NCBI RefSeq assembly: GCF_900094795.1
Contig: NZ_FMBC01000004.1
Span: 62,001 to 126,000, forward strand
Length of the DNA stretch: 64,000 nucleotides
Origin: Kosakonia oryziphila
GTDB lineage: Bacteria; Pseudomonadota; Gammaproteobacteria; Enterobacterales; Enterobacteriaceae
Reading direction: 5' to 3'
Each line of letters starts with the position of its first letter. Positions within the stretch are counted from its first letter, which is position 1. The position numbers and the translations under genes were made by a program. A model generated the notes under the pieces. It saw only the letters and a list, made by a program, of their open reading frames with translations. It had not been told where the DNA came from and searched no databases. Positions 24,568-35,463 of this stretch are shown piece after piece.

Positions 24568-26727
24568 ATGCTACTGGGCTTTTTTCGCGGGCTGTTTCGC
24601 GTTTTGTTCCGGGTGCAGTTGACCGGCAGCACTGAAGCACTAAACGGAGAACGTGTGTTAATTACCCCTAACCATGTCTCCTTTATTGATGGCATTCTGC
24701 TGGCGCTGTTTCTGCCTGTACGCCCGGTTTTTGCGGTTTATTCCTCGATCAGCAGCCAGTGGTATATGCGCTGGATCCGCTCTATCGTTGACTTTGTTCC
24801 CCTCGATCCCACCAAACCAATGTCGATTAAACATCTGGTACGTCTGATCGAGCAGGGCCGCCCGGTGGTTATTTTCCCGGAAGGGCGCATCTCGCTTTCA
24901 GGTTCACTGATGAAAATCTATGACGGCGCGGGGTTTGTCGCCGCCAAATCGGGTGCAACGGTAATACCGCTGCGTATTGATGGCGCAGAGCTGACTTATT
25001 TCAGCCGCCTGAAAGGGCTGGTTAAACAGCGACTGTTCCCGCGCATTACACTGCATATTCTGCCGCCGACATCCTTGCCGATGCCGGAGGCACCGCGCGC
25101 CCGTGATCGCCGCAAAATCGCCGGCGAGATGTTGCACCAAATCATGATGGAAGCGCGTATGGCCGTGCGCCCGCGCGAAACGCTGTTTGAGGCATTCCTC
25201 GCCGCGCAGTACCGTTTTGGTGCCAACAAGCCCTGCGTCGAAGACATCAATTTTACTCCCGATAGCTACCGCAAGCTGCTCACTAAGACGCTATTCGTTG
25301 CGCGTATCCTGGAAAAATATAGTGAGCAAGGGGAGAAAATTGGCCTGATGCTGCCCAACGCAGGCATCAGCGTGGCGGTCATTTTCGGTGCGATTGCCCG
25401 TGGTCGAATTCCGGCGATGATGAACTACACCGCCGGGGTGAAAGGACTTGGCAGTGCCATCACGGCGGCGCAAATCAAAACCATCTTCACCTCGCGAACC
25501 TTTATAGATAAAGGCAAGCTCTGGCATTTGCCGGAACAGCTTACCCAGGTGCGCTGGGTCTATCTGGAAGATCTGAAGGGCGATGTCACGCTGGAAGATA
25601 AGGTGTGGATTTTCCGCCATTTGCTGACGCCGTTAAAAGCGCAGGTGGTGCAGAAGCCGGAGGATCCGGCGTTGGTGCTCTTTACCTCCGGTTCTGAAGG
25701 CAACCCGAAAGGCGTGGTGCATAGCCACAAGAGCATTCTGGCAAACGTTGAGCAGATCAAAACCATCGCTGACTTTACCGCCAGCGACCGCTTTATGTCG
25801 GCACTGCCGCTGTTCCACTCGTTTGGTCTGACGGTAGGGTTGTTTACGCCTCTGCTGACGGGGGCAGAAGTGTTTCTCTATCCCAGCCCGCTGCACTATC
25901 GCGTGGTGCCGGAGCTGGTCTATGACCGCAACTGTACCGTTCTGTTTGGTACCTCGACCTTTCTCAGCAACTATGCGCGCTTCGCTAATCCTTACGACTT
26001 TTTCCGCCTGCGGTATGTCGTGGCGGGTGCCGAGAAGTTACAGCAGAGCACGCGCCAGTTGTGGCAGGACAAATTCGGCCTGCGCATTCTGGAAGGCTAT
26101 GGCGTGACCGAATGTGCGCCAGTGGTTTCTATTAACGTGCCGATGGCGGCGAAACCGGGCACGGTTGGCCGTATTCTGCCGGGAATGGATGCGCGTCTGA
26201 TGGCGGTGCCGGGCATTGAAGAGGGTGGACGCCTGCAACTGAAAGGGCCAAACGTGATGGCCGGTTATCTGCGGGTGGAAAACCCCGGTGTGCTGGAAGC
26301 GCCGTCAGCGGAGAATATTCACGGCGAGCACGAAGCTGGCTGGTACGACACCGGCGATATTGTGCGTTTTGATGAGCAGGGGTTTGTGCAGATCCAGGGG
26401 CGCGCGAAGCGTTTTGCCAAAATTGCTGGCGAGATGATCTCACTGGAGACGGTGGAACAACTTGCGCTGGCGGTGTCGCCGGAGAAAATGCATGCCACGG
26501 TGATTAAAAGTGACGCCAACAAAGGTGAAGCACTGGTGATGTTTACGAGCGATGAATCGCTGACACGTGACAAGCTTCTGCAGCATGCGCGTGCGCAGGG
26601 CATTCCTGAGCTGGCGGTACCGCGTGACATTCGTTATCGCAAGCAACTGCCGGTGCTGGGCAGCGGCAAGCCTGATTTTGTCACGCTCAAAACGATGGTT
26701 GACGAGGCGGAAACCCAACATGCTTAA
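24568..26727 (+). CDS. aas: Bifunctional acyl-ACP synthetase / 2-acyl-GPE acyltransferase Aas
   Basis: 719 residues, the E. coli length. It re-acylates lysophosphatidylethanolamine on the inner membrane. The N-terminal PlsC-like acyltransferase shows NHVSFID (His-x4-Asp) and FPEGRIS. The AMP-binding acyl-ACP synthetase part has [17 protein letters not shown] and [13 protein letters not shown], and the DTGD motif. The frame opens at 24412 across omrA, but ATG 24568 has AAGGAG and matches the family start. It overlaps lplT by eight bases. Confidence 0.97.
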   Translation: MLLGFFRGLFRVLFRVQLTGSTEALNGERVLITPNHVSFIDGILLALFLPVRPVFAVYSSISSQWYMRWIRSIVDFVPLDPTKPMSIKHLVRLIEQGRPVVIFPEGRISLSGSLMKIYDGAGFVAAKSGATVIPLRIDGAELTYFSRLKGLVKQRLFPRITLHILPPTSLPMPEAPRARDRRKIAGEMLHQIMMEARMAVRPRETLFEAFLAAQYRFGANKPCVEDINFTPDSYRKLLTKTLFVARILEKYSEQGEKIGLMLPNAGISVAVIFGAIARGRIPAMMNYTAGVKGLGSAITAAQIKTIFTSRTFIDKGKLWHLPEQLTQVRWVYLEDLKGDVTLEDKVWIFRHLLTPLKAQVVQKPEDPALVLFTSGSEGNPKGVVHSHKSILANVEQIKTIADFTASDRFMSALPLFHSFGLTVGLFTPLLTGAEVFLYPSPLHYRVVPELVYDRNCTVLFGTSTFLSNYARFANPYDFFRLRYVVAGAEKLQQSTRQLWQDKFGLRILEGYGVTECAPVVSINVPMAAKPGTVGRILPGMDARLMAVPGIEEGGRLQLKGPNVMAGYLRVENPGVLEAPSAENIHGEHEAGWYDTGDIVRFDEQGFVQIQGRAKRFAKIAGEMISLETVEQLALAVSPEKMHATVIKSDANKGEALVMFTSDESLTRDKLLQHARAQGIPELAVPRDIRYRKQLPVLGSGKPDFVTLKTMVDEAETQHA

Positions 26728-27910
26728 AGCTGAGATGAATGCCTCACTATGGTCACGCGCAATGATGGCGGTGATCGCCGCCCAGTTCCTTTCGGCATTT
26801 GGCGACAATGCGCTGCTGTTTGCCACGCTGGCGCTGCTGAAGGCTGAGTTTTACCCGGACTGGAGCCAGCCAATCCTGCAAATGGTGTTTGTGGGTGCTT
26901 ACATCCTGTTTGCCCCTTTTGTCGGTCAGGTGGCGGACAGTTTTGCCAAAGGCCGGGTAATGATGATAGCGAACGGCTTAAAGCTGCTGGGTGCAGCGAG
27001 CATTTGTGTTGGCGTGAATCCGTTTATCGGCTATCTGCTGGTGGGTATTGGCGCAGCGGCTTACTCGCCGGCGAAATACGGTATCCTCGGCGAGATCACC
27101 ACCGGGGATAAGCTGGTTAAAGCCAATGGGCTGATGGAGTCATCAACCATTGCCGCCATTCTGCTCGGTTCGGTTGCGGGGGGAGTGCTGGCCGACTGGC
27201 ATGTGCTTGCTGCTCTGGGTGTTTGTGTACTGGTTTATGCGGGCGCGGTCGTCGCCAATTTCCTGATCCCGAAGCTGCCCGCTGCGCGGCCAGGGCAGCC
27301 CTGGCGTTTTACGCCGATGACGCACAGCTTCTTTAGCGCCTGCAAAAGTTTGTGGCGCAACGGTGAATCCCGCTTTTCTCTGGTTGGCACCAGCCTCTTC
27401 TGGGGCGCGGGTGTGACGCTGCGCTTCCTGTTGGTACTGTGGGTGCCGGTGGCGCTGGGTATTACTGACAACGCCACGCCAACCTATCTGAATGCGATGG
27501 TGGCGGTCGGGATTGTGGTGGGTGCCGGATTGGCGGCGAAGTTGGTCACGCTGGAAACTGTTGCGCGTTGTATGCCTGCGGGGGCTTTGATTGGCGTCGC
27601 GGTGGTGCTGTTGTCGTTACAACATGCTTTGTTACCTGCTTATGGCGTTCTGATGCTGATTGGCATGCTGGGCGGCTTTTTTGTTGTGCCACTGAATGCG
27701 TTGCTACAGGCGATTGGTAAAGTGTCGGTCGGTGCAGGCAATGCGATTGCCGTGCAGAATCTCGGCGAAAACATGGCAATGTTGATCATGCTGGGGCTGT
27801 ACTCGCTGGCGGTAAAAGCCGGCGCTCCGGTAGTGGGAACGGGCGTCGGCTTTGGCGTGATCTTTGCGCTGGCGATAGCGGCGCTGTGGTTCTGGCAGCG
27901 CCGCCGGTAA
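26720..27910 (+). CDS. lplT: Lysophospholipid transporter LplT
   Basis: Major facilitator of 396 residues with 12 predicted helices. It flips lysophospholipids across the inner membrane for Aas to re-acylate. The overlap with the aas stop shows coupling. The N-terminus ([22 protein letters not shown]) differs from E. coli in the first few residues only. Its stop lies two bases from the end of the convergent tas gene. Confidence 0.96.
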   Translation: MLKAEMNASLWSRAMMAVIAAQFLSAFGDNALLFATLALLKAEFYPDWSQPILQMVFVGAYILFAPFVGQVADSFAKGRVMMIANGLKLLGAASICVGVNPFIGYLLVGIGAAAYSPAKYGILGEITTGDKLVKANGLMESSTIAAILLGSVAGGVLADWHVLAALGVCVLVYAGAVVANFLIPKLPAARPGQPWRFTPMTHSFFSACKSLWRNGESRFSLVGTSLFWGAGVTLRFLLVLWVPVALGITDNATPTYLNAMVAVGIVVGAGLAAKLVTLETVARCMPAGALIGVAVVLLSLQHALLPAYGVLMLIGMLGGFFVVPLNALLQAIGKVSVGAGNAIAVQNLGENMAMLIMLGLYSLAVKAGAPVVGTGVGFGVIFALAIAALWFWQRRR

Positions 27911-27912
27911 GT

Positions 27913-28953
27913 TTACGGCGCCGGATACGTATATATCTGGTGCGCCGCTTCAATCTCCGCCAGCACATCCTGGCTCAGATCCAGATGCAGGCTTTCCACA
28001 TTGGTTTTCAACTGTTCCATCGTCGTCGCGCCCAGCAGGGTGCTGGCGACGAAGGGCTGGCGACGGACAAACGCCAGCGCCATCTGCGCCGGATCGAGAT
28101 TGTGTCGCTTCGCAATATCCACATAAGCCGCCACCGCTTTTTGCGCCTGCTCACCGCTGTAACGCGTAAAGCGGCTGAACAGCGTGTTGCGCGCGCCTGC
28201 GGGTTTCACCCCGTTGAGGTATTTCCCGGTCAGCGTGCCGAAGGCGAGGCAGGAGTAGGCCAGCAGTTCTACACCTTCATACTGGCTCACTTCCGCAAGG
28301 CCCACTTCAAAGCTGCGGTTTAACAGGCTATATGGGTTCTGGATGGTGACAATGCGCGGCAGTTCATGCTTTTCCGCCAGATGCAGATAGCGCATCACGC
28401 CAAAGGCGGTTTCGTTCGAGACGCCGATATAACGAATTTTGCCCGCACGCTGAAACTCAGTCAGCGCTTCCAGTGTTTCCAGCAGCGTCACGACTGGCGC
28501 GCTTTCTACCCAGCTATAACCCAGCTTGCCGAAGCAGTTGGTGGCGCGCTGCGGCCAGTGAACCTGGTAAAGATCGAGATAATCGGTTTGCAGACGTTTT
28601 AAACTTTCATCCAGCGCACTGCGGATGTTTTTACGATCGAGCGCCTGATCCGGACGGATCCCGCTGTCATTGTTACGGCTTGGGCCGCTGACTTTGGAGG
28701 CGATAACCAGCTTTTCGCGGTTGCCGCGTTTTGCCAGCCAGTTGCCGACATAGGTTTCGGTTAAACCCTGCGTTTCCGGGCGTGGCGGAACAGGGTACAT
28801 CTCTGCGACATCAATCAGGTTGATTCCCTGGCTGACGGCGTAATCGAGCTGTGCATGGGCGTCGGCTTCGCTGTTTTGTTCACCAAACGTCATTGTGCCC
28901 AGCCCCAGGGTGCTGATTTCCAGCGAACTGTGGGGGATACGGTGATACTGCAT
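27913..28953 (-). CDS. tas: Aldo-keto reductase Tas
   Basis: NADP(H)-dependent aldo-keto reductase, 346 residues. The TIM-barrel catalytic residues are visible: DVAEMY (Asp, Tyr), a Lys in VIASKVSGPS and the His of YQVHWPQR. E. coli Tas was found as a suppressor of a tyrosine auxotroph; the natural substrate is uncertain. ATG 28953 (MQYHRIPHSS) matches the family; the in-frame start at 28968 is rejected. Confidence 0.96.
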   Translation of the reverse strand: MQYHRIPHSSLEISTLGLGTMTFGEQNSEADAHAQLDYAVSQGINLIDVAEMYPVPPRPETQGLTETYVGNWLAKRGNREKLVIASKVSGPSRNNDSGIRPDQALDRKNIRSALDESLKRLQTDYLDLYQVHWPQRATNCFGKLGYSWVESAPVVTLLETLEALTEFQRAGKIRYIGVSNETAFGVMRYLHLAEKHELPRIVTIQNPYSLLNRSFEVGLAEVSQYEGVELLAYSCLAFGTLTGKYLNGVKPAGARNTLFSRFTRYSGEQAQKAVAAYVDIAKRHNLDPAQMALAFVRRQPFVASTLLGATTMEQLKTNVESLHLDLSQDVLAEIEAAHQIYTYPAP

Positions 28954-29042
28954 AGCCGGCTTCCTCAAAGATACAACGTCAGTAGTCCTGACAAAGGACT
29001 ATAAACATGGCAGAGGGGAAGCAAAAGGGAAAGGGAAAATTC

Positions 29043-29071
29043 ACAAAAAGGTCAGCAGGTCACTGACCTTT
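29043..29071 (-). terminator. Terminator after ygdR
   Basis: On the minus strand AAAGGTCAG pairs with CTGACCTTT and the T run TTTTTG follows. Confidence 0.8.
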
Positions 29072-29082
29072 AAAGATATTTC

Positions 29083-29301
29083 TTAGCGTTCGATAATCTG
29101 GGAGACATCATCACGGTTAATCTGCATTTTGTTGCCTTGCTGATCGCGATAGCTGATCAGCCCGGTATTATCATCAATCTTCGGCTTACCATCCGTCAGG
29201 ATCATTCTGCCGTCTTTTGTTGCCATTACGTAATTGCTGCTGCATCCGGAAACCGCAAAGGCTAAACCCACTGCGGAAATAATTACTGCCCATTTTTTCA
29301 T
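29083..29301 (-). CDS. ygdR: Small lipoprotein YgdR
   Basis: 72 residues, DUF903 family. A lipoprotein signal peptide is visible: AVSGC lipobox, acylated Cys at residue 20. The body ([35 protein letters not shown]) is a small beta domain. It is a close relative of YgdI at 57143. Function is not known. Confidence 0.93.
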   Translation of the reverse strand: MKKWAVIISAVGLAFAVSGCSSNYVMATKDGRMILTDGKPKIDDNTGLISYRDQQGNKMQINRDDVSQIIER

Positions 29302-29418
29302 CTCTCAGACCCCATTACATGCGTCATACACACGTCTAGTAATAACCTGCTGTTTCAGGATGGAAAAGGGTGATTTTCTGAAAATAGCGGTGTAGAGCAT
29401 ATAAATGTTGAAAAGGTT

Positions 29419-29449
29419 GAAAAAGCTTCCCTGACTGGGGAAGCTTTTT
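29419..29449 (-). terminator. Terminator after ygdQ
   Basis: AAAAAGCTTCCC and GGGGAAGCTTTTT form a long stem with T tracts on either strand, just beyond the ygdQ stop. Confidence 0.88.
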
Positions 29450-29451
29450 GC

Positions 29452-30165
29452 TTACAGCGGATTTTTTTTGTTACGCAACAGGTTTAGCCACTCGACAGCG
29501 ATAGAGAAGAACATCGCGAAGTAGATGTAACCTTTCGGCACATGAATCGAAACGCTTTCGAGGATCAGCGTAAAGCCGACCAGAATCAAAAACGACAGTG
29601 CCAGCATTTTGACTGACGGATGGCGAGCGACAAATTCGCCAATCGGACGTGCGGCAAACATCATCACACCAACAGCGATCACGACGGCGGACATCATAAT
29701 GAACAGATGATCGGAGAGGCCCACTGCGGTAATCACCGAATCGAGACTGAAAATGATATCCAGCAGCATGATCTGCACAATAGCGCCAAGGAAAGAGTGA
29801 ACGTTAGTTTTCAGTCCTTCCTCTTCACCTTCTATCGATTCGTGGATCTCTTTGCTCGCTTTCCAGATCAGGAACAATCCGCCGAGAAAAAGGATCATGT
29901 CACGCGCCGAAATGCTACTCTCAAAAAGAGTGAATAACGGATGCGTCAGTCTTGTTACCCAGGCAATAGAGGCCAGCAGCAACAGCCGCATCACCATTGC
30001 CGCTGCCAGCCCAAGCAGACGGGCGTGACTACGTTGCGCGGCAGGTAACTTTGCAACAACCAGAGAGAGGAAAATAATATTATCGATCCCTAATACGATT
30101 TCCAGCAGCGTTAGCGTACCGAGCGCAAGCCAGGCATTAGGGTCGGTGATCCATGCAAATAACAT
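29452..30165 (-). CDS. ygdQ: TerC-family membrane protein YgdQ
   Basis: 237 residues, seven predicted helices, TerC/Alx-like family. Conserved acidic helix motifs EIVLGIDNIIFLSL and DIIFSLDSVITAVG are the usual metal-handling signature. A role in metal homeostasis is inferred from the family. ATG 30165; the TTG just before is rejected. It lies downstream of mutH in the same direction, 63 bases away. Confidence 0.93.
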   Translation of the reverse strand: MLFAWITDPNAWLALGTLTLLEIVLGIDNIIFLSLVVAKLPAAQRSHARLLGLAAAMVMRLLLLASIAWVTRLTHPLFTLFESSISARDMILFLGGLFLIWKASKEIHESIEGEEEGLKTNVHSFLGAIVQIMLLDIIFSLDSVITAVGLSDHLFIMMSAVVIAVGVMMFAARPIGEFVARHPSVKMLALSFLILVGFTLILESVSIHVPKGYIYFAMFFSIAVEWLNLLRNKKNPL

Positions 30166-30228
30166 CAATAAAAGTCCTACAAAAAAAGAAGCGCCAATTA
30201 TAAGCGTCGGTGAAGCTGTGGCAAAAAA

Positions 30229-30924
30229 TTAATAGCCGGAAAGCAAAAAATGGCGAGCCAGCAGGGCGCTGGTGAAGTTCTTTTTCAGGTAGAAACCGCG
30301 AGGCAGCGTGAGGATAGGTTCCCCATGTTCGCCAATCGCCTCCGTTAATGCTTTGCTGTTGGCGGCTTTGGGGCGTAATTGCAGTACTTCGCCGTGACGG
30401 GCGGTAATGCGCGTAACCTGGCCCAACACAATCAGATCCATCAACTCTTCCCAGTCCTGGCGTAACTGCCGCTCTTCTTCCTCATTAGGGCTCCAGAGCA
30501 GCGGCGATCCGACATGGCGATCGGCTACCGGGATCCCGCGCGAACCCTCAATCGGGATCCATAACACGCGTTTCAGTTTGTGCCGGACATGGCTGGTTTC
30601 CCATACCACGCCGCTATTCCCGGTGAGTGGCGCGACACAGACAAAGGTGGTTTCCAGCGGGCGGCCTTGGTTATCGACCGGAATAGTTTTTAACTCGACA
30701 CCCAGCGCGGCAAAGTCCTGCTCGGGTTTGCTCCCGGCGCTGGCGCCCAGCCATAGCTCAAGTAACACACCGATCCAGCCTTTATCCCGCTTCAGATCGC
30801 GCGGCACCGGCAACTCCACTAATGCTGCCAGTTCGCCAAGCGAATAACCTGCCAGGCGCTGTGCCTGAGTGAGTAACTGGGCCTCGGATTCTGGTGGCGA
30901 AGTGAAAGGAGATAACGCGAGCAT
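30229..30924 (-). CDS. mutH: DNA mismatch repair endonuclease MutH
   Basis: 231-residue endonuclease that nicks the unmethylated strand at hemimethylated GATC when MutS and MutL signal a mismatch. The PD-(D/E)xK residues sit in [13 protein letters not shown] (Asp, Glu, Lys), and [12 protein letters not shown] is conserved. ATG 30924 (MLALSP) has AAGG at proper distance; an upstream in-frame start at 30966 is not supported. The N-terminal ten residues differ from E. coli. Confidence 0.96.
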   Translation of the reverse strand: MLALSPFTSPPESEAQLLTQAQRLAGYSLGELAALVELPVPRDLKRDKGWIGVLLELWLGASAGSKPEQDFAALGVELKTIPVDNQGRPLETTFVCVAPLTGNSGVVWETSHVRHKLKRVLWIPIEGSRGIPVADRHVGSPLLWSPNEEEERQLRQDWEELMDLIVLGQVTRITARHGEVLQLRPKAANSKALTEAIGEHGEPILTLPRGFYLKKNFTSALLARHFLLSGY

Positions 30925-31039
30925 GTCACTAACCTTTTGATTAAAAAATAGACAGTAGTTTTCCACCGTAGTCTGCCAGTTTACCGTTTCCAGTGAAATT
31001 TATGCAACATAATGATTTAAAAGATAATTTAATGATGCT

Positions 31040-31450
31040 TGCAATGTATTGCGCAACAACCCTCCAGGTTTTCCAAATCTGGTCACTGGCAATGAACAGG
31101 ATCTTACACCATGTTATCCACAGAAAAGTGGGATAACTGGTGAAAACTCTCACTACTGTTTCCATTTACAGCCTTGACGTGGGATGAAAATCGAATATTT
31201 GCACAAAATGTGCCTAACTTATTGGCATAATCTGTGGATAAAAACGGCTCTGTTCGATCTTTCATCAGCGCCAGGATCCTATGAGTGACGATCATCACGT
31301 TATGCTGCAATATTGCGATGATAAGTCTCTTAACTAAATGAATCAGCGAGTTTTATTTTTTCGCCCGATAATGAGGTTATTCAGACTGTTCTGGGTTTTC
31401 CCTAGGTAATTCCATACTTTTTCACAACTCTATCCACAGAAAAGGTGAAT
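31040..31450. other. Probable DARS2, DnaA-reactivating sequence
   Basis: The gap between mutH and rppH holds no gene and contains three DnaA-box matches: TTATCCACA at 31114-31122, TGTGGATAA (reverse) at 31233-31241 and CTATCCACA at 31430-31438. In E. coli DARS2 occupies exactly this mutH-rppH gap and promotes ADP release from DnaA, with IHF and Fis. Position plus boxes make the identification strong. Limits of the element and IHF/Fis sites are not resolved here. Three small ORFs crossing it are not credible. Confidence 0.8.
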
Positions 31451-31605
31451 AAAAACCGTTGAAGGTGAGGGATGGTGTTTATAACTCTTATGCAAACTGT
31501 GAGTTATTCAATCGCTATCCGTTCGTATCCCTGTCATAGAGTGGTTTACCGTTTTCCGTGAGTGTGAAACAATCTCGTCATTCAGGTTTATTTTGAGGTA
31601 GTCCG

Positions 31606-32136
31606 GTGATTGATGACGATGGCTACCGCCCAAATGTGGGAATCGTAATCTGCAATCGACAGGGCCAGGTGATGTGGGCCAGACGCTTCGGGCAACACTC
31701 ATGGCAATTTCCCCAGGGGGGAATCAACCCAGGCGAAACTCCGGAGCAGGCGATGTACCGGGAGCTGTTCGAGGAAGTGGGCTTAAGTCGTAAAGATGTT
31801 CGTATCCTTGCTTCTACCCGTAACTGGTTGCGTTACAAGTTACCGAAACGTTTGGTGCGTTGGGACACAAAGCCGGTTTGTATCGGCCAGAAACAAAAAT
31901 GGTTTCTTTTGCAGTTGATTGGTAATGATACAGAAATCAATATGCAAACCAGTAGCACCCCTGAGTTTGATGGCTGGCGTTGGGTAAGCTACTGGTATCC
32001 TGTTCGTCAGGTAGTCTCGTTTAAACGCGACGTCTACCGACGGGTGATGAAAGAGTTTGCAAGTGCGGTGTTATCGCTTCAGGAAACGCCTCCTAAGCCG
32101 CAGAACGCACCTGCCTGGCGACGTAAACGAGGTTAA
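31606..32136 (+). CDS. rppH: RNA pyrophosphohydrolase RppH
   Basis: Nudix hydrolase of 176 residues that removes pyrophosphate from the 5' end of mRNA, opening it to RNase E. The Nudix box is [20 protein letters not shown] (about residues 38-57) plus VGL. The start is GTG at 31606, as in E. coli, because GTGATTGATGACGAT encodes the conserved MIDDD start. It lies 12 bases before ptsP and forms an operon with it. Confidence 0.97.
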   Translation: MIDDDGYRPNVGIVICNRQGQVMWARRFGQHSWQFPQGGINPGETPEQAMYRELFEEVGLSRKDVRILASTRNWLRYKLPKRLVRWDTKPVCIGQKQKWFLLQLIGNDTEINMQTSSTPEFDGWRWVSYWYPVRQVVSFKRDVYRRVMKEFASAVLSLQETPPKPQNAPAWRRKRG

Positions 32137-32148
32137 GCCACCCATATT

Positions 32149-34395
32149 ATGCTCACCCGACTGCGAGAAATAGTTGAGAAAGTTGCCAGCGCGCCGCGTC
32201 TTAGCGAAGCGCTGGAGATACTGGTTACCGACGTGTGTCTGGCGATGGAAACCGAAGTATGCTCGGTCTATCTTGCAGATCACGACAGGCGCTGTTTTTA
32301 TCTGATGGCGACGCGCGGCTTAAAAAAGCCGCGCGGCCGTACTGTCACGCTCGCATTCGATCAAGGGATTGTGGGTTTGGTTGGCCGACTGGCGGAACCC
32401 ATCAACCTTGCCGATGCGCAGAAACATCCCAGCTTTAAATATATCCCGGCGGTAAAAGAGGAGCGTTTTCGCGCTTTTCTCGGTGTACCGATTATCCAGC
32501 GTCGTCAGTTGCTTGGCGTGTTGGTTGTGCAGCAGCGTGAGTTGCGCCAGTACAATGAAAGCGAAGAATCCTTTCTGGTCACACTGGCAACCCAGGTCGC
32601 CGCGATCCTTTCCCAGTCACAATTAAATGCCTTGTTTGGCCAGTATCGGCAGACACGTATTCGTGCGCTGCCGGCTTCGCCGGGGGTTGCCATTGCCGAA
32701 GGCTGGATGGATCAAACCCTGCCGCTGATGGAGCAGGTTTATCCGGCATCGACGCTGGATACCTCGCTTGAGCGCGAAAGGCTGACCAGCGCGCTGGAAG
32801 AGGCTGCCAACGAATTCCGCCGTTACAGCAAGCGTTTTTCCGCTGGCGCGCAAAAAGAGACAGCGGCGATTTTCGATCTTTATTCCCACTTACTCTCCGA
32901 TGCGCGTTTGCGCCGTGAGCTGTTCGAAGAAGTGGACAGAGGTGTGGTGGCCGAATGGGCGGTGAAAACGGTGATTGAAAGTTTCGCCGAACAGTTTGCC
33001 GCGCTCAGCGACGGTTATCTGAAAGAACGCACAGGCGATCTGCGGACCCTCGGCCAGCGTCTGCTGTTCCACCTTGATGACAATATTCAGGGGCCGAATA
33101 CCTGGCCGGAGCGTTTTATACTGGTCGCCGATGAGCTTTCGGCGACAACGCTGGCAGAATTACCGCATGATCGGCTGGTTGGCGTGGTGGTGCGCGACGG
33201 TGCGTCCAACTCCCATGCCGCGATTATGGTACGCGCGCTCGGCATTCCTACGGTGATGGGCGCTGATATCCAGCCTTCTGCGCTGCATCGCCGCACGCTG
33301 ATTGTCGATGGTTACCGTGGCGAATTGCTGGTGGATCCGGAACCAGTTTTGCTACAGGAATACCAGCGCCTTATCACTGAGGAGAATGAGCTTAGCCGTC
33401 TCGCCGAAGATGATGTCAATCTGGCAGCGCAACTGAAAAGCGGCGAGCGGGTGAAAGTGATGCTCAATGCTGGCTTAAGCCCGGAGCATGAAGAGAAACT
33501 CGGTAGCCGCATCGACGGTATCGGGCTGTACCGTACTGAAATTCCCTTTATGCTGCAAAACGGCTTTCCGTCGGAAGAGGAGCAGGTGGCGCAATATCAG
33601 GGCATGCTGCAAATGTTCAACGACAAGCCGGTGACGCTGCGTACGTTGGATATTGGCGCTGATAAACAATTGCCCTATATGCCCATCAGCGAGGAAAACC
33701 CCTGCCTTGGCTGGCGAGGCATTCGTATTACGCTCGATCAGCCGGAAATTTTCCTCGTGCAGGTGCGCGCCATGATGCGTGCTAATGCGGCAACCGGCAA
33801 CCTCAGTATTCTGCTGCCGATGATCACCAGTATTGACGAGGTGGATGAGGCCAAACGGCTCATTGAACGTGCCGGACGCGAAGTCGAAGAGATGATCGGC
33901 TACGCCATTCCACGCCCACGTATTGGCGTGATGCTGGAAGTACCCTCAATGGTGTTTATGTTGTCGCATCTGGCAAGCCGCGTTGATTTTATCTCCATCG
34001 GCACCAACGATCTGACGCAGTATATTCTGGCGGTGGATCGCAATAATACCCGTGTAGCGACAATGTATGACAGCCTGCATCCGGCAGTGCTGCGTGCGTT
34101 GTCGATGGTGGCAACCGAGGCTGAACGGTTAGGCATCGACCTTTGCCTGTGCGGTGAAATGGCCGGGGATCCGATGTGTGTCGCCGTGCTGATAGGCCTT
34201 GGTTATCGCCACCTGTCGATGAACGGGCGTTCGGTCGCGCGCATCAAATATTTGCTGCGGCGCATTGATGCTGAAGAGGCGCGGGTGCTGGCAAATCGCA
34301 CGCTTGAGGCGCAGTTAACCGCCGAAGTTCGCCATCAAATTGCCGCTTTTATGGAGCGGCGCGGTCTGGGCGGCCTGATTCGCGGTGGGATTTAA
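32149..34395 (+). CDS. ptsP: PEP-protein phosphotransferase of the nitrogen PTS, PtsP (EI-Ntr)
   Basis: 748 residues, cytoplasmic. An N-terminal GAF domain (about 1-160, senses glutamine and alpha-ketoglutarate) precedes the EI domains. The phosphorylated His is in DGASNSHAAIMVRALGIP, and the PEP-binding part has GIGLYRTEIPFM and the GTNDLTQYILAVDR motif. It passes phosphate to PtsO (NPr) and PtsN, genes that are not in the window. Confidence 0.97.
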   Translation: MLTRLREIVEKVASAPRLSEALEILVTDVCLAMETEVCSVYLADHDRRCFYLMATRGLKKPRGRTVTLAFDQGIVGLVGRLAEPINLADAQKHPSFKYIPAVKEERFRAFLGVPIIQRRQLLGVLVVQQRELRQYNESEESFLVTLATQVAAILSQSQLNALFGQYRQTRIRALPASPGVAIAEGWMDQTLPLMEQVYPASTLDTSLERERLTSALEEAANEFRRYSKRFSAGAQKETAAIFDLYSHLLSDARLRRELFEEVDRGVVAEWAVKTVIESFAEQFAALSDGYLKERTGDLRTLGQRLLFHLDDNIQGPNTWPERFILVADELSATTLAELPHDRLVGVVVRDGASNSHAAIMVRALGIPTVMGADIQPSALHRRTLIVDGYRGELLVDPEPVLLQEYQRLITEENELSRLAEDDVNLAAQLKSGERVKVMLNAGLSPEHEEKLGSRIDGIGLYRTEIPFMLQNGFPSEEEQVAQYQGMLQMFNDKPVTLRTLDIGADKQLPYMPISEENPCLGWRGIRITLDQPEIFLVQVRAMMRANAATGNLSILLPMITSIDEVDEAKRLIERAGREVEEMIGYAIPRPRIGVMLEVPSMVFMLSHLASRVDFISIGTNDLTQYILAVDRNNTRVATMYDSLHPAVLRALSMVATEAERLGIDLCLCGEMAGDPMCVAVLIGLGYRHLSMNGRSVARIKYLLRRIDAEEARVLANRTLEAQLTAEVRHQIAAFMERRGLGGLIRGGI

Positions 34396-34485
34396 GCATC
34401 TGCTTATTCAGATGTAAAATAAGTGCGTGGCTGTTTGACTATACATATCTTTTACAACTTCGGCGCAACTCATGCTTTCCCCTTA

Positions 34486-34528
34486 TGCTATGATTCGCCC
34501 CTTTGGAGCGGCCGCCAGTTGCGGCCGC
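34486..34528 (+). promoter_or_regulatory. Extended -10 promoter and 5' hairpin of lgt-thyA
   Basis: TGCTATGAT at 34486-34494 is an extended -10. It predicts a start near 34501, so the transcript would begin with a GC-rich hairpin made of two GCGGCCGC octamers (34508-34515 and 34521-34528) separated by CAGTT. There is no U tract, so it is not a terminator. Promoter use is inferred. Confidence 0.5.
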
Positions 34529-34581
34529 GTATGTAAACCGCTGTCCACTTTCGGCGGAAGAACAACAAGTTGTGGTGACAG

Positions 34582-35457
34582 ATGAACAGTGGCTATCTGC
34601 GTTTTCCCGATTTTGATCCGGTGATTTTTTCCATTGGCCCCGTCTCCCTGCATTGGTACGGGTTGATGTACCTCGTAGGATTCGTTTTTGCAATGTGGCT
34701 GGCTACGCGTCGGGCGAACCGTCCAGGCAGCGGCTGGACGAAAAACGAAGTGGAAAATCTGCTTTATGCAGGTTTCCTGGGGGTGTTTCTGGGGGGCCGC
34801 CTCGGCTACGTATTGTTCTATAATTTCCCGCTATTCCTTGCTGATCCGCTCTATTTGTTCCGCGTGTGGGATGGCGGCATGTCCTTCCACGGCGGTCTGA
34901 TTGGCGTCATTGTCGTGATGGTGATTTTCGCGCGTCGTACTAAACGCAGCTTTTTCCAGGTCTCTGATTTTATTGCACCACTGATCCCATTTGGTCTGGG
35001 TGCCGGCCGTCTGGGTAACTTTATTAATGGTGAATTATGGGGCCGTGTTGATCCCTCATTCCCGTTTACTATGTTGTTTCCTGGCTCGCGTGCGGAAGAT
35101 GCCGCGTTGCTGCCAGCGCATCCGGAATGGCAGTCGATCTTTAATACCTACGGCGTGCTGCCGCGCCACATGTCACAGCTTTATGAGCTGGCGCTGGAAG
35201 GCGTTGTCCTGTTTATCATCCTTAACCTGTTTATTCGCAAACCACGCCCGACCGGCGCGGTCTCCGGCTTGTTCCTGATTGGTTACGGCGCGTTCCGTAT
35301 CATTGTTGAATTTTTCCGCCAGCCCGACGCGCAGTTTACCGGCGAATGGGTGCAGTACATCAGCATGGGGCAGATCCTCTCCATTCCAATGATTATCGCA
35401 GGCGCTATTATGATGATTTGGGCGTACCGCCATCGTTCGCCGCAACACGTTTCCTGA
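34582..35457 (+). CDS. lgt: Prolipoprotein diacylglyceryl transferase Lgt
   Basis: 291 residues, seven predicted helices, essential inner-membrane enzyme that attaches diacylglycerol to the lipobox Cys of prolipoproteins. The Lgt signature [14 protein letters not shown] and FHGGLIGV (catalytic His region) are present. It is six bases from thyA, with which it is cotranscribed in E. coli. Confidence 0.97.
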   Translation: MNSGYLRFPDFDPVIFSIGPVSLHWYGLMYLVGFVFAMWLATRRANRPGSGWTKNEVENLLYAGFLGVFLGGRLGYVLFYNFPLFLADPLYLFRVWDGGMSFHGGLIGVIVVMVIFARRTKRSFFQVSDFIAPLIPFGLGAGRLGNFINGELWGRVDPSFPFTMLFPGSRAEDAALLPAHPEWQSIFNTYGVLPRHMSQLYELALEGVVLFIILNLFIRKPRPTGAVSGLFLIGYGAFRIIVEFFRQPDAQFTGEWVQYISMGQILSIPMIIAGAIMMIWAYRHRSPQHVS

Positions 35458-35463
35458 GGAACC

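Noticed and set aside
30941-31310. Small ORFs in the mutH-rppH gap
   Set aside because: They cross the DnaA boxes of the presumed DARS2 and lack ribosome sites.
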